Assembly (NCBI GenBank): GCA_008360975.2
Contig: CM039199.1
Coordinates: forward strand, 434,001-498,000
Length of the DNA: 64,000 nt
Reading direction: 5' to 3'
Source: Lichenostomus cassidix
Taxonomy: Eukaryota; Chordata; Aves; Passeriformes; Meliphagidae
Part shown: positions 30,601-43,094 of the stretch, piece after piece
Layout: every line of letters begins with the position of its first letter
How positions within the stretch are numbered: position 1 is the stretch's first letter
The notes under the pieces: generated by a model
Told to the model about the DNA's origin: nothing
The model's input: the letters and a program-made list of their open reading frames with translations, nothing else
Databases searched by the model: none
Position numbers and translations under genes: made by a program

Positions 30601-32132
30601 TGAACTGAAGGAAGCACTAAGAACATTTTGTCCTTGTATTTGTATCTTTGTATTCATGCTATGCAGAGTAACAGGCTGTTTGGTGGTTTGTTTCAGGCAC
30701 CTGGAAAACAATTACCCTTGAGCTAGTACAGGTTCTCACACCTCTGTGAGTAGATTATCTCTGTATTGATAGACTGACAGTGACTGCTGGCACTAAAAGT
30801 AACAGGCTCTATAGCCAATGTCTGCTGACATAACGACTTTTTCTAAGCTTACAAATAAAAATATCAGCAGGGATTTCTGAAATAGTTCATGGGCCTCAGT
30901 AAAACGAAAATATTTTTTTACACTGGCCTTGGGGCTTGTAGCCTCACCCATGTTTAACTGGATATCCCTTAACAGACTGAATTAAGAGGGAAAACAAACA
31001 ATTTTTCCTATAACATACCAAACAGCAAGAGGACAGATTGCTTATTGACTCTCCTTTGCTCTTTGTCTTTTAAAACACTGGGGCACGGCATGTGTGTCTG
31101 TCCCATTGCTTTGCATCTTGTTTAACCAGGGCCACCCTAGCACGCTCTTTCTGGTGGTCAGGAGCTGCCAACAGCAAAGCAGACCCTGGGATCCCAAAGC
31201 CCAGATTTGCTGCTCCTGACAGTACATAGCAAAACTTTATTAGGAAAGTGACCATTTGCTCTCCACTTGGCCAAGTTACCTCTTATTCTAAAAAAAAAAA
31301 TTTAGCCAACTAAAAACTCAGACAACCTAATCTCCTAGGAAACGACATGACAATACATAGTTTCATCCCAAAACTGAGTTTAAACATAGCAAATAAAGCT
31401 CAAGATTTTACCTTTGGTATTTTGTGCAAGGACCCGCACTGAAGAGTAAAGAGAGAAACTTTGTATTCACAAGGCTCTCCCTCTCCAACAGAGTATTACA
31501 AGAAAATAGCACCCCATTTTCAGTGTAACACGCAGCTGACCCTTCAAATGCTCAAGGCTGCAAACTCTGGCAGCTTCCATCCTCTTATCTGCTAATGCTT
31601 CCTCCTCCTTATCAGGTGCTTACAGACAGCAATAGGATGATAGGGAAGTTGCTACTTGTACTGCACCAGAAAGCAAAACGCAGCAATAGGATGTATACAA
31701 ACGACTCAACCAAGCCATGCTCCAGGTACTCATCTGCTTATATAAGGCAAATAAATCAAGAACCAGTTGGGAATCCATTTACCTAAACCTTCACATTTAA
31801 ATTGCTCTTCTGCCAGAATATACACCTACAGAAATCTTGATTAGCTCCCACTCCACAAAGGGCAATACAGCCTTTCAATAACTTTTCAGTTAATGAGGAC
31901 AAGTTACAAAAATACTTTAAATAATATTCAACCTTGAGACGGTGCCTTCCTTTCTCCAATATGTAGAACATACTTGTCAAAAAAAGAGCTCACAAATCAC
32001 TTAGAAAGGGAAAATGGTTCCCAGAGTGGTGATTATTGAAAACACAATCTGCACGTGCAACTTCAACCACAATTCAATGTATGACCACTTAAAATCTCAG
32101 AAAACATGCATAGAAAACAACATGCATAGAAA
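27635..32132. other. Non-coding stretch, no gene seen
   Basis: Right flank of ERV1. No supported exon, RNA gene or intact repeat; short frames only. Confidence 0.45.
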
Positions 32133-34447
32133 GTCAATGTATTGGGTTTGCATAGCTGGGTTTTAGTAACATGGGAGCTACAGGGGTGGCTTCTGTGAGA
32201 AGCTGCTGGAAGCTTCCCATGTCCAACAGCCAATGCCATCTGTCTCCAAGATTGACTTGTGTTGTGATTTGACCCTGGCCAAATGCCATGCACCTATGAC
32301 ATCTGCTCTCTCAGCTCTCTCCTGCCGCAGCTGTGCAGAAAAGAGGGAAAAACTAACACACACCCACCGGACTCATGAGCTCAGATAAGACACTGGTGGT
32401 AGGACACACTGAGAAAGGGAAAAACAGACTGAAACCTTGAAGTTGCAAAGGGATTTATTAACCTAACAGAGCTGGAGGATAAATGAGAAGTAAAAATAAG
32501 CTCTTAAGACACCATTTCTTCACTCACCCCCCTCCCTCTTAAGACACTGTTTCTCCACTCACCCTCCTCTCTCCTTCCAACTGACAATATGGGGGGAGCA
32601 GGATAAGGGGGTTTTTCTTTGGTCAGTCCATCAGGGAGAGGAGTCCTCTACTTAGCCATGGGGTCCCTCCCACGAGAGACAGTCCTTTGTGAACTTCTTT
32701 GGCGTGGGTCCAAATCTGATGAACAGCAGTCGCCTGAATCTGCTGTACACAAGTTTTTGTCCACAGGATGCAGACTTCCGAGCTGAGGCCAGGCTGCTCC
32801 ATTCCGGGAGCAAGGCCTTTCCCTCCACTGGAACTCCCACTGGATCACAGCTTCCTCCAGGCACCGACCTGCTCTTCTGGCATGGGCACCTCCCCATGGG
32901 CTGTGGGTGGATCTCTGCACCCCCTGCGGACCCCATGGACCCCAGGGACCACCTGCTCCCACCATGGTCTTCACCACGGCTGGCAGAGGGTTTTCAGCTC
33001 CGGTGCCTGGAGCACCTCCTCCCCCACCTTCTCCACTAACCTTGGTGTCTCCATGTTGTTTTCCCCTCATATATTCTCACCTCCTCCTCCTTCTCTGGCT
33101 AAAAAGAGGTGCGTGCTCACATTGTTTTGATTTCTTCTTAAATGTGTTTTCACAGAGGCGTAACTAATATCACTTATTGGCTCAGACTTGGCCAGCAGCA
33201 TGTCCATCACCTTCAGAGCCATCAGAGATTGGCTCTGCTGGACATGGTGAAAACTTCTAGAACCTTCACAGAGGACACACAGAAGCCATCTTTGTGCCAC
33301 TCCCAACTCACTAGCAAAACTGGGCTAAGCAAAACTAATTCACGAACAGAGGCGTATGCCTTCTCCCAACCCTTCAACCACTACTTAAGGCCTACCACAA
33401 CAGCTTTTGAAGGGTTTAAATTTCTCTTAAATGCTAAAAATACCTTGCTGATGTTCTGGGCTAAGCAAAACCAAAAGAACCCGTCACTGGCCAAAGTCAA
33501 ATCCATTAGTGACAATAGTAATGCCTCTGTGTCAACAGATTTAAGAAGGGAAAAAGGAAGTTATTGAGCAATTTTAATTGCAGCCAGGGAGGACAGGAGT
33601 GAGACTATGTGGGAGGAAGAGCTCTGCAGACACCCAGGGCAGAGCAGGAGGAGGGACAGGAGCTGCTGCAGGTACCAGAGCTGAGATTCCCCCACAGCCT
33701 GTGGTGCAGCCCATGCAGAGGCAGCTGTGCCCCTGCAGCCCGTGGAGGGCATGGGGTGCAGAGATCCACCTGCAGCCCCTGGAGGAGCCCATGCCAGAGC
33801 AGGGAGAAGCCTGAAGGAGGCTGTGAGCCCGTGGGGAGCCCGTGGGGAGCCCGTGGGGAGCCTGTGATGGAGCAGGGTCCGTGGATCTGTGGATCCGTGG
33901 AGAGAGGTTTCCTGGTAGGGCTTGTGACCCTGTAAGGGACCCCTGCTGGAACAGACTGTGCCTGAAGGATGGCATTTCTTGAAAACAGACCCATGTTGGA
34001 GTAGTTAGCGAAGAGCTGTTGCCTGTGGGATGGGCTCACATTGAAGAACGTCGTGGAGAACTGTCTCCCATGGGAGAGACCCCACGCTGGAGCAGAAGCA
34101 GCAGAAACCACCTGTGATGAACTGACAAGAACTCCCATTTCCATCTCCCTGAACTGCTGGGGAAGGAGGTAGAGCTGGGAAGGAGGGAGGAGTGTGAAGA
34201 AGTTGTCTTTAAGATTTGATTTACTTCTAATTATCCTGCTCTGATTTTGATTGGTAATAAATTCAGTTAATTTCCTCAGGTTGAGTCTGTTTTGCCCATG
34301 ACAGTGATCTGTGAGTGATCTCTCCCTGTCCCTACTTCAACTCATGTTTGTTATATTTTCTTTCCCCTGTCCACTTGTGCGGGGGGAGTTGATAGAGTGA
34401 CTTTGGTTGGTATCTGGCTTTCAGCCAGGGTCAACCTGTGCAGTCAA
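32133..34447 (+). mobile_element. ERVL-type LTR interrupted by an inverted copy of its own family
   Basis: The outer element begins TGTATTGGGTTTGCATAG at 32,138 and ends CCTGTGCA at 34,442. It is flanked by a perfect 5-bp duplication GTCAA (32,133-32,137 and 34,443-34,447). Its left 120 bp and its right portion from about 33,475 belong to one plus-strand copy. Typical avian ERVL-LTR passages are visible, for example GGCTTCTGTGAGAAGCTGC on the left and TTGATTGGTAATAAATTC on the right. Purine-rich GTGGGGAGCCC units repeat near 33,825-33,860. Open frames of 130-180 codons here come from this repeat and are not genes. Confidence 0.8.
32258..33475 (-). mobile_element. Inverted ERVL-type LTR copy nested in the outer LTR
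   Basis: Read on the minus strand this stretch repeats the outer family in order: a GGCTTCTGTG...CCATGTCCAGCAGAGCCAAT opening, a GCCTCTGTG block, a GGAGGAGGTGCTCCAGG block, an AATAAA region and a GGCCAGGGTCAA end. The left boundary TGTGTTG at 32,258 is reasonable. The right boundary is uncertain because CTGGGCTAAGCAAAAC occurs twice (33,320-33,335 and 33,456-33,471), suggesting a local duplication at the insert start. The 140-codon minus-strand frame in it is not a gene. Confidence 0.65.
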
Positions 34448-36552
34448 CCATGTTTAAGCTTTAAAAGGTAAAGAAACTTCTAAGAAAAATGGACAAAACT
34501 TCACATGAATATCATAGTCCTAGATAGGAATGGTTTGCAGGAAAAAACTCAAAACATCTGTTTTCTCCTTCTATTGTTTTCTTCCTGAAATCTGTCACAC
34601 TAAGTATTTCTTTTATGGAATGTGAGTGCACTAACAAATACAAACTCAAAAAGGGCTTTTTCCTTATAGAAGAGCTGAAGTCATCTTTCAGTCATTCATG
34701 TTCTTAATTTAATCAGGAGCATCATAGGTCCCAGTTCAATGGATCAATAGATGCTATGTCAGTACAACTAACAAATACAGACAAATTATTTAACAGCTGG
34801 CCACTCAAGCTTTGCACCAAATTTAGATTTTTTTTCATTTAAAAACCTCACAGATCACTAATTAGATGAAACAACAGTGAGAAAGTCATATCTGCAGAAA
34901 GAGTGTGCAAAAAATAGTTTCATACTAACAGTTTCATGTTTCTGTGAGAAAATGAACTTTCTGTTGATGGGGAAAGATGGCATCTAGATCAAGATCTACC
35001 CATATGCATGATAACAGCAGGAAAACAAAATCTAACTAGGCCCTGTGCCTTGAGTGCACATTTACTGAAGATCCAAATATTTTTTATTAACTTGCAAAAA
35101 AAAAAAAAAAAAAAAAAAAAATTAGGCATATTTCCCCATAGAACACTGTTTCCATTAGAAGCTTATCCCTATCCTTACACATTTGCCAACCAAAAAAATA
35201 TTTTTCTAAAAGGTCTTTGCTAAACTCTAAAGTCTGTTGTAAGCCTTGGAACTGAGGACAGATCTCACAACCCAGCACAGGCAGAGAGGAGCCCACCAAA
35301 GCATACAGCCCCGGGTTTAACAGTCACATGTTCAGGGTGGATTTCACACTGTCTCAAGCTGCAAGGCTGGTTGGAAGAGATAGATGGAGAAGGCAGGTAT
35401 CCTGTGCTTCTAAATCAATTATGCAAGAGTGTGTAAATTACTGCCACACTATCCTGGTAGACAGGAAGAAATCCCAAATTGGTATCCTAGAGTCCTGACA
35501 ACTATCCTGACAAAGAGATTCTGATGATGGAAAGGTTATATGTATTATCCATTATTTTGCTGTTGACACAGCAAAAAATAATGATTCATGATTCATTAAA
35601 CATCTATGCAGATTTTATAAATTTCCTGTTTCTCATGCAAATTAACCTGAAAAGAATGCCTTTGGACTTTCTCTAGGAATGTGCTCTTTGCATGAAAGGA
35701 CACATTTCATAGGGTTTAAATGGAATAATCTCTGCCTTCAAGTCAATGAAACTCTTGACAAAGGTAGAGTTCAAGACTATTCAAACCTAGTCCATAATCC
35801 TTCTTAAGTGAGTGAAAAAACCAGTGAATGTAGTTCTACATGTAATCTGTATAAGATTGCCCTGACAGTCTCTGATACCATTTTTATGTGGAGTACATGT
35901 ATAATTTCATGGGTGAGGGAAAATTGTTTTCTTAGTGTTGTTTGACTCAAGCTGTTTGCTGAATTGGGGTGCGGTGTATTTGTTAGTATTGCTCCCCTGA
36001 GTGTAACATCTGGTTCCTACTATTGTGTGTCAATGTTAGTGAGATCCTTAGGTAAATTCAGATGAAAATTCCCATGGCACATTCACTTGCCAGTTCACTT
36101 GTACAGACATTATGCAATATATAGAGAAGAAGACAAAAACCGATTGCCACTGCCCCCAGGCACTAATGGTTCTTCGAGTCTGTTCATCTTAGAACTGGGT
36201 TTTGTTTGGCATTAACAAAAACAGAATAGGATGTGTAATGATTAGTATTTAGCAAGATCAATATCAGAATTTTAGAAAAATACTGTTATGGGTTCAGGAA
36301 ACAACCACTAAGATGAACTATGAGATCTCCGTCATAATGAAATTATTTTAGCCTAAAAAATTAATTTTCAGATCTAAGACTCAAATCCTACAAATACTTG
36401 ATGTTCACATGAAAACCTCTTCATATAAATGTAGTTAAGAAATTAAATATTTCCCGAGGATTATAAAGCAACTTTTAAAAATAATCAGTCACACAGGACC
36501 TCTCATTAAGAATTAAATTGACATAGATTTCAATTAGTCTAATTTCTAACTA
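34448..36552. other. Non-coding stretch with a poly-A run
   Basis: Nothing gene-like. A run of 26 A at 35,096-35,121 could be the tail of a degraded retroposed copy. Confidence 0.45.
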
Positions 36553-37267
36553 ACATAGTGTCGCTTCTTGACTCTGTCGATGGCGACGCACTAAGAAGCA
36601 ACACAGAAGAGCAAGCCGCCACTCCGAACACGCGCTGGACGTGCCGCGGCAGTGAGGCACACGAAGGAGCTGTAGTGTCTGGGGGACAGTAGCAGCATAG
36701 GAACGACACAGGAACAAAGGAGGTGTAGACTCTTGAGGTTGGGATCCCTGGGATTTATTGTAGGAGCATGAGGAAGGCAAGGGAAGGTGGAGAAAGGCGG
36801 AGCGAGGAGGATGGAAGGACGCTGGGATCGGAGACTCAAGAGCCCTGATCAAAGGGTGACATAGGGTTATAAGGGAAAGGGAAAGGGGAGTGGTTAGCCC
36901 GGAGGGGCCAACCAGGGAACGGCTGTGGGAAGAAAGAGAGGGGTACAGACCAATACAGATATAACTGGGGTGGATACAAAATTTTGAGAACCAATGGGTA
37001 ACCATGCTAGGGAGAAACAAAGGGGAACATTATAGAATAACAACCAAATACGGAACTAGGGTGGGGAAGTGCGCAGGACCAATAGCTTCATGACTTGGGG
37101 CATATTGAGTCCCCAGCTGCAGGGCTTCTTGGGTGATGCCAACCTTGTCTTCCTAACCAAAACACAGGTCACTCGCATCTTATACCCAAGACTCCTCTTT
37201 GATCAACACAGACCCATGTGGCTGGTTGCCCATACTGATTTGTCTCAATGCCACTGCCACAATATAG
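36553..37267 (-). mobile_element. Class II solo LTR (703 bp), minus strand
   Basis: On the minus strand it starts TGTGGCAGTGGC (37,261) and ends AAGAAGCGACA (36,559). ACATAG (36,553-36,558) and ATATAG (37,262-37,267) form a 6-bp duplication with one transition. A TTATAAC TATA-like box and an AATAAA signal (about 36,751-36,756) are followed by a roughly 190-bp tail. The GCGACA end is shared with solo LTR A and the LTR at 50.6 kb. The 156-codon frame inside is not a gene. Confidence 0.75.
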
Positions 37268-38575
37268 CAGCAGATCTACAGGGGTGGACACTAAGATCTA
37301 CTTTCCTTTGACTATCCTTTACAAATTTTGAAAAAAATGTAAAAAAAATAAATACCCAGATAAGAGGTTACCCAAGTCATAAACCATACTGGCAAGTCCT
37401 AACCATAAGGGAAACCCACAAGTTTGCATAGATTGAGGTAAATCTAGATGATCTAAGTCAGACAATATTCTGAGTAGAGGCTTTAGATCTGTCTATCATG
37501 CCTCTTCTGAAAACTTATACAACTGATAATGTCCCCTGACACCTATAGCAGCCTGGGAAACATAACAGTTCATCCACAGTATATTCCACAGTATATTAAG
37601 TCTTTTTAAGTTAGACCTTAATTCAGAGCAGGACTTGACCCACTTCCTGTTGAGGAACAACTTCTGTAAGTAATTTGTTCTGTAAAGCTTTTGCTCACTT
37701 CTTCCTGAAACCTGGAGAAGATCTCTCTGACTGAGAACAATTCACTGATATTTGTCATGCATTCCAGAACTAAGCCTGGTAAACTATAGAGGTCAAGTTC
37801 TTCTATGTAATTTGCCAGTCTCACTCATGAGTGTCTTCCTACCTTTGATCATATTTTTATTTTTTCTCTTTCCTATAACCATTCCTATGAGAAGGTTATG
37901 CCAATACCAGCTGCCAAATAGCAGCTTCATTCCAGCCTCAAACCTAAATTCACTTCTGCTCTACAGCCAGGAACAGAATTCAGGAAGTGATTGTAATGCA
38001 CTATTATTTTTATTATTATGGGGCTCATAAAAAACATTTTTAGTGTTTTTTAGATGTAAATTATCATAAGATAGCAATGGCCTAAGCACTACCTGTAGCA
38101 GATTAATGTTTAGTTTATCTGGGAGGGGCTACTTTTGTAAGCAAGCCAATAAGCACATTCATCAGATACAAACATAATATTATCTTAAAAATATGCAATA
38201 AGGCACATGACACTTTTTTAACCAAAGTTTCTACTTTCTCAATACTTTAAAGAGAGAGCAGTGATATAACTACTACTCAATATGCACTGCTTCTTCCCTC
38301 TGTGCTTGGTTCACAGATAATGTGAATGCATGTCAGCTTCTAGCTAGGGAACATGTTCTTTCATTCCAAACAATAAAATTTCTTGCTCTTAATTCTATTG
38401 ACCTTTTAGTGACAAAGATCATGACCAAGGCATCACAGATAAGCAGTGCAGTAGGAAAGAATGTGTGTGCAAATAAGGGCCAGAGGAATCAAAAGCAAAG
38501 GTTACTAACCTAGAATTTGTAAGATACAAGCTAAATGTTGCATATGCAATTTACTTCCTTCACAGCAGCCAAGCA

Positions 38576-38767
38576 GTGGATGAGATGCAGAACCAGAGGC
38601 TACTCAAAAAACTATGCATTATAAGATTAATCATATTAGCAGCATTTCCACTAGCATTAGTGATAATGGTCATGGTTTTGACCCTGGGTTTGGTATGTCA
38701 GCTGATTTACATTAGCAGGCATGTATTTCACATTAATAAGAATAATGAACTCCTGCTAGTGAGCTAA
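38576..38767 (+). CDS. Possible small membrane-protein ORF or exon, unrecognised
   Basis: A 63-codon ATG frame preceded by a good acceptor-like tract (TTTACTTCCTTCACAG, ending about 38,566). Residues about 13-50 are strongly hydrophobic, enough for one or two membrane spans, with basic residues before them. I recognise no family. Chance is quite likely given the AT-rich context, which favours Leu, Ile and Val codons. Confidence 0.2.
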   Translation: MDEMQNQRLLKKLCIIRLIILAAFPLALVIMVMVLTLGLVCQLIYISRHVFHINKNNELLLVS

Positions 38768-41700
38768 GACACAATGTTGCAGGAACAAATGATTACAAAC
38801 AACTGATTGAGCAGAAATCCCAATTCCTCTACAGTGTGATGGAGAAGTAAGAAGTTTGGCACATAGACAGAGGTCTATTCACTGACAAGTCCTGCAGTTT
38901 TGGGGCCTTTACACTGTCCAGAACAGGGCTGCAAGGTGTCAGGATACTGACTCAAAGTACCTTGGGCTGGGCATCAAGTTATTTAAACAAGTGACTTTGA
39001 AAAAGTGTTTTACTCTCATTTATAGCTGACAAAGGTTTTCTTGAAATCTCCAATATTTACAGTTAGCTGCATCAGTCTGCATCTGGGATCCAATTAGTGG
39101 TGTCAGTTAGTGTTTCCTACAAGGCGGACAACTTAATCGATTCTACCTTTTGCCCTCTTGCTAAATGCATTGCATACATGAAGTCCATAAAGCCTCCTAC
39201 TACTCACGTTAAAATCATACCACTAACCTTAAACCACACCACTGCTTCAATCCACACGTGCTCATTTGCAATGCATGAGCTGATCCCATATACCTTTAAG
39301 TGAGGATTAAGCACATTTCTAAAACATGCATTCATAATGCATCAGACTGTCATATCAGCTGTCAGTGGGGCAAAACATCACTGCAAGTTATTGGGACTGC
39401 TTATTTACCGGCATTTTGATAGCAGCATTATAGCCACATGTTTGGCCATGTAAACCATTTTAGGGCTTTAACTGAAGGAAGAGAACTGGTGAGTGAAGTC
39501 TCAGGGCTACATTCAGACACAATGAATAGGCAAGAAGGCATAGAGCTGTCTTCTACCCCTTGATCACGTGGTAAAAGAAGTGCAATGCAAAGTGGGAGGA
39601 TGTTACAGCCACCAAAGGCAACAGTTAATACCTTGCTAATGTCATGGTCAAAAAACCTCAGCACTTTCTCCCATGCTTTCATTTTGTTTATATATTTGCA
39701 TATATATGCACACATATGCACACACCCCCTTAAAGATGTATTTTATCATGTAACTTAACCATTTGCATCAGCCCTGACTATCTTGGAGGAGAGAAAGCCT
39801 CACCTGCAAATGCTACTCCATGCTTTAATAAGCAGTTGGTCAGGAAAAATGCAGAGAGTGCAATTAATTTTTGAAAAGAGGTTATGCATTTATGTCCACA
39901 CACTGTGCTCCTTGGTAATCTAGGCAATATCACATTATACTTGTAAACTAGAATTATTTTGAGAAGTTGGTATAGGACAAGAAAATGCTGTAGAATCATG
40001 CACAGGAAGCTAATACAGCCATGCTTCTTCACCAGAAGAAAAACAAAATCCTTTACCTTTGTCTATATTTGGTTCCTCAGTGCAAGGGAAAACACAATAA
40101 AGGGATCTGCCACTGTTGACCTGGTAATGAAAGGTCTCCCCAGTGATTTCTCAAAGTATATGTTAACGTACAAAGTAGCAGACTAATTTTAAGTACAAAT
40201 TACTCATATGCTGCTTGGAGCCTAAACATAGGACAATAACTGTGCTTCAATTCAGTGATTTTTGGATATTATTAAAAGCAGAATAACAAATTTAAAGCTA
40301 ACTCAGAGAGTTATTTTGTTTGCTGCTAACTTACTCCCCTACTCTTTTTGTTTTTATACCTAGATGGTTTTGATTCAGAAGTAATTTTTTTAAGCATCTG
40401 ACATTTAAAATAAAGAATACAGAATTTAAATAACCTGGGTTTCATTCCTTTTCCATATTTCAGAATTTTAAAATTCAGACATGCTGTTAGAACATTTTTC
40501 CTTTCACTTCCTCACAAAAAAACTTCCATATTGAACTATGACAGTTTTAAAGTGAAAAATATGAGGCAATACATTTTGATGTATATTCAAAACTATCACT
40601 GTGTTAACCTTTATGTTGCAGAGCATCCTGTACACAGCACTGTGGGAAACCGACACTGTAAAGTATTTGTGCTTTCAGAACGAGCATTTAATTTCTTAAG
40701 GCTCACACTTCTTCAGTTTACACAGGAAACCCTCACCTGAAGTAAACGTCCCAACCTTTGAAAACCATCTCTGAGATTTAATATCATTATCAGCACATGG
40801 AAAAGGATTTCCACAGCATAAGAGCTCAGAGCATCCATAACATCATAAACTACAGTCCCCCCAAACCCACACAACACTACAAACATTTGTAAATAGCAGG
40901 CTTTATATTAATTAATATGTTATCTACACATTGCTTGGTGACATCGCTACAGCCCAAACAAGTTAGTTCCTTCAGAGTGATTCACATGTAATGCTCCAAT
41001 TAAAACATACAGAATGCATGCACATACTTGAACTTCCTACATTCCCCAGCACAAGAAGTTTTGTCCACTGCTGGGAGAACTGCACCAGGCTGACACCAGT
41101 TTAGATTACCACAGCCAGCTGCTGTAGGGCAGCCAAAGCACAGCAGTGGGATTAAGAGTCATCAGTTCCCATTTTGCAAGGCTCCACTTACCGATCCTCT
41201 GTACAGACACATGGTCATTGTCAAGGGAACTTGGCCGAAGTGCAATATAGTTAATTATCAAATAAATTTTATTTTATATATTATAAATATTATTATTAAA
41301 ATACATATATCTATATGTATATATAAAATATAGATTTGACTCTTCTCTTTTTTTTTTTTTACAGTGTTAGGAAAATGTTTTTTCTTTTCTTTCAAGGCTA
41401 CATGCTTGAAAAATGTGAGACTTTGCCAGGTAGTAAAGATGGCTTCTAACAGAAACAAAGCTTTTAAATTTTGCTCACAGAATTTTTATTTTATGCTAGC
41501 ACATGCTTCAGAAGACATATTCATTTGGGCAGCAGTTAGTACAATTTGCCTATAATTAAAGACTGCCTACAATGATTAATATGCATGCGTATAGAACACA
41601 TAGAACACACAGAACACATAAAACAGATTGCAGGGAGGAATGAAGAAAAAATACCTGACTTATTGGCAAAAAAACCTCACTTTCCCCAACTTCATTGATG

Positions 41701-42477
41701 ACATACCATTTCCCTGGAACAGTCCATTGTAATTAAATACAAGCTATTATTATCAACAAAAAAAGGGCCATCTACCCTCATATCCTGGGTTGTGAATGGT
41801 GGATTTTAATTTACTACAAGAAGACAATCTCTTTGAGAGGAAGATCCTCATTTAGTGAGAGGCATGCTCTTGAGCACCTGTGTTAACAGCCAGCTTCTCT
41901 TGCCAAATGCAGCTGAAATGTAGAGGGGCAAAAAAGCATCTCTCTCCATCTTAGACAACAGCTTGACCTTTCCCACCTGCAAGTTCTAATCAGTCCAAAT
42001 GAACTGACTTCCAGTCTTCTCCCATTTGTTAGAATAAAGCTGAATAACTACAAAATAATCACCTCCCTTACAGAGTCTGCAGAGGGGTTACACATCCTTG
42101 CTTCAATATTCTTACCATTAAATGATTACACTGAAGCCTGTCAGCTAGCAGCATAGCCAGAAACACAAAGCAGAATTCTGACTCCCAGTTTTATCCTCAC
42201 ACTTCACCTGGAGTAATACTTCACTCAGTCATCATTGCTTACAGTATCAAAGGCAGGCACAACAGGCAGAAGGTTGGGCTAAGGAAGTGAAACATGGGAC
42301 AGTGCAGTCTACACTTCAGTGAGCGATTAACAGGGAAATGTTTAAGTGGAATACACCAAACTCAAGATTGGAAAAGGGATGTAAGGCTATAAAGGGAACA
42401 CTAAGGTGACCAAATATTTTTAAGGATATCTCTTGTGTTCAGAATATAAGACTTAGGAAACAGGCAGGCAAAATATT

Positions 42478-42673
42478 CTATACAACATATTGTTCATCTG
42501 GATGTAATACCCCATTTTCATGAATACAGTTCTCCTTAAGTAAGACAGGTGTGAGCCTCAGAGCCAAGTGTGCACAGTCTGTCATCTTTCTTCTGCAGTC
42601 ATTGCAAAACTCATGTAAAGCTCCTTTTTTCAGGTCTTCTGCAAAAGCCTTGGACTGCTTTACCACACAGACC
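42478..42673 (-). CDS. Possible terminal coding exon, unrecognised
   Basis: On the minus strand CTTTTATTTCAG precedes 42,673, a good splice acceptor. The exon then reads 65 codons without interruption to TAG at 42,478. The peptide is mixed and coding-like, with a cluster of cysteines (FCNDCRRKMTDC) and a C-terminal ENCIHENGVLHPDEQYVV. I do not recognise it. It could be the last exon of a small secreted or cysteine-rich protein, or a chance frame. Confidence 0.3.
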
Positions 42674-42889
42674 CTGAAATAAAAGATATGAAGGTCTTCC
42701 ATTCGGCTTTCTTATTTTTAATGGTGGTATTAAATTGGCCAGCTTCTCCCATCTGCTTTAGCTTGTGTTACACCAGGTTACAACCCCAAATATACAATAA
42801 AGCCCAGGAATTACTGTTGCATTTCCTTCCCCTACTCTTTCTGGAAAATAGTAATTCATATTACTTATAACACTGCACACACAGAAGTA

Positions 42890-43094
42890 TTTAAGCTTGG
42901 GGTGTTATGAGTATCTTTGATGATTAGCCGTAACTCGGATTCTTCATTACAAGCTTCTCTCTCCTCCAGCTTCCTGTTGGGAGTATCATGTGGAACAAGT
43001 TCAGGAATGCATTTGCAGCTCCAAGTTCCTCTCCCATTAATATCTGTCCACCAAAGTACTGCATCTGCACACACAGCAGCCAGAGATGCTTCTG
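42890..43094 (-). CDS. Possible coding exon, unrecognised
   Basis: On the minus strand an acceptor-like TTTGTATTCTCAG precedes about 43,094. The frame that follows is open for over 60 codons and includes LWWTDINGRGTWSCKCIPE, which is not low-complexity. There is no clear downstream donor in a phase fitting the exon at 42.5 kb, so the two may be unrelated. No family recognised. Confidence 0.2.

Noticed and set aside
32648..33070. 140-codon minus-strand open frame with Gly/Pro-rich protein
   Set aside because: It lies wholly in the inverted ERVL-type LTR and has no domain; the length comes from GC-rich repeat sequence.
33574..34144. 133- and 179-codon minus-strand frames
   Set aside because: They run antisense through the right part of the outer LTR with its GTGGGGAGCCC units. 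No coding signal.
36550..37020. 156-codon minus-strand frame
   Set aside because: Contained in the class II solo LTR. The apparent Ser/Pro-rich protein is translated promoter and U5 sequence.
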